Assembly: GCF_947491715.1 (NCBI RefSeq)
Contig: NZ_CANLKR010000001.1
Span: 310,001 to 374,000, forward strand
DNA: 64,000 nt
Direction: 5' to 3'
DNA from: an uncultured Shewanella sp.
GTDB taxonomy: Bacteria; Pseudomonadota; Gammaproteobacteria; Enterobacterales; Shewanellaceae
Positions 63,193-64,000 of the stretch are shown here, piece by piece (the stretch's first letter is position 1; the number at the start of each line of letters is the position of its first letter). Under the pieces are notes generated by a model that was not told where the DNA came from, made no database searches, and worked only from the letters and a program-made list of their open reading frames with translations. Both the position numbers and the translations under genes were made by a program.

Positions 63193-64000
63193 TTAATGAC
63201 TCTGGCCTATGGACAAGGTACTGGGTTGGGGCATTTTACGGATTTGAATGATCATGCCCATTTTAGGGTGATCAAAATAGTGGATTTCGCCACTGCGAAC
63301 TCGGCGATTTTGTTTGAGTGGAATGGCATATAAAAAGGGGGTCGACTCGGTTTCAGTGATCCCATTAGTGATTTGATAGCCGTTAGTGGTGTCACTGAGG
63401 TTATCTTTTGTTACCAGGACTTGCTTAGTGCCTTCTTCCCTTAAGTTTAATGCCGCTTCAATATATAAATAGTGATTGAGGTAGATGTTTAAGGTGCCAT
63501 CGAGCTGCCAAACCGGGCCTTTGCTCGAGTGATCATAAATGCCTTGCATAAAATCAAAACTGGGTATGTCGTTATTGTTTGGATTGGTGTTAATCTCTTG
63601 TCCATCATAATTGTAAGTATTTTCAAAATCATGTCCAGCATAGAGATGTAAGGGTTTGGCTTGGTTTCTTGGCTTCATGGCTTGTTGCCATGTCATATGC
63701 AATAAACTGGTGGTACCGGGTTGTCTGGCTATTTTTTTGATGATATCACCAAATTGACTCTGGCTTCTAGCCAATAATACGGGGCCATTGCCAGTATAGG
63801 CCGTAGCGGGTTGAGCGGCGGCGATTTCAACGGGGATGTTTTCTGGTGTACTGGCATTAGCGCTGGTGGTTAATTGGGTATTACACTCATTGCTATTGGT
63901 TGCCCAATCTTGAGAGGTACAGCTGGTGAGACCATTGCGTACTGAGGTTAAATCGGTACTGGTGACGGGGGCGATTAAATCAACCGCATTGTTGGTTTTA
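63193..64000 (-). CDS. csiV: CsiV-family periplasmic peptidoglycan-related protein (5' part beyond window)
   Basis: The 3' part of a gene running off the right edge on the minus strand; about 268 residues are visible. The TTG at 63774 is only an internal Leu: the frame continues upstream to the edge with CTSQDWATNSNEC and TAYTGNGPVLLARSQSQF. Seen features: repeated short polar segments, a beta-rich domain with LDGTLNIYLNHYLYIEAALNLRE and the end IHYFDHPKMGMIIQIRKM, which is the CsiV family signature (periplasmic cell-shape protein in Vibrio). In relatives it sits next to mfd, which would lie beyond the edge. Confidence 0.75.
   Translation of the reverse strand, partial: KTNNAVDLIAPVTSTDLTSVRNGLTSCTSQDWATNSNECNTQLTTSANASTPENIPVEIAAAQPATAYTGNGPVLLARSQSQFGDIIKKIARQPGTTSLLHMTWQQAMKPRNQAKPLHLYAGHDFENTYNYDGQEINTNPNNNDIPSFDFMQGIYDHSSKGPVWQLDGTLNIYLNHYLYIEAALNLREEGTKQVLVTKDNLSDTTNGYQITNGITETESTPFLYAIPLKQNRRVRSGEIHYFDHPKMGMIIQIRKMPQPSTLSIGQSH

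Noticed and set aside
63774..63774. Start of the CsiV-like gene at 63774
   Set aside because: That codon is TTG in an open frame that continues with plausible residues to the window edge; the gene is partial.

Overview
The window is a low-GC chromosomal segment of a gammaproteobacterium, most likely Shewanella or a close Alteromonadales relative. The inference rests on gene order and families: tadA-mltF-purL, a flgT/flgO-flgNM-flgA/cheV-cheR flagellar block, DUF2947, and a CsiV-family gene at the right edge. There is no rRNA, prophage, CRISPR array or transposase gene. One tRNA-Arg(CCU) is present.

Layout. 0-9.6 kb: small secreted protein, two GNAT acetyltransferases, a LysR regulator, a ZnuD-like TonB-dependent receptor with a histidine-rich small protein, two VOC proteins, an SGNH esterase and a P-loop kinase-like protein. 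9.7-14.9 kb: secreted M11-type metalloprotease, DUF4286, an unusual pair (acyltransferase-like protein plus membrane fatty-acid hydroxylase) and a half-size EamA protein. 15.2-21.4 kb: an accessory block with two large unrecognised lipoproteins, a truncated copy of the second one, and two paralogous convergent GNAT genes, indicating repeated local duplication. 21.5-33 kb: core genes (HAD phosphatase, TRIC-type channel, tadA, mltF, purL, cydABX). 33-38 kb: an RND efflux pump with its membrane-fusion protein and a divergent TetR gene, with inverted-repeat operators between them. 38-53.7 kb: mixed accessory genes, including a GntP-type permease, a CAT-like gene and a DUF2726 gene that both carry homopolymer frameshifts, a thioredoxin-like lipoprotein, a MocR-type regulator that has lost the PLP lysine, two RimJ/RimL-type GNATs and a LamB-like porin. 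54-60 kb: tRNA-Arg and flagellar/chemotaxis genes with two clear sigma-28 promoters; flgP and flgB, expected beside flgO and cheR, are absent from their usual places. 60-64 kb: SHOCT-like protein, DUF998 protein, SDR enzyme and the 3' part of csiV.

The most interesting non-genic structure is a family of four dispersed elements of about 267 bp (40.4, 46.6, 49.2 and 50.9 kb) with 23-bp terminal inverted repeats, TA flanks and two internal hairpin arms. Where copies differ, both sides of a stem tend to change together, so the foldback structure seems to be maintained. A 30-bp collapsed remnant lies at 42.0 kb.

All family assignments come from reading motifs by eye; no database search was run.
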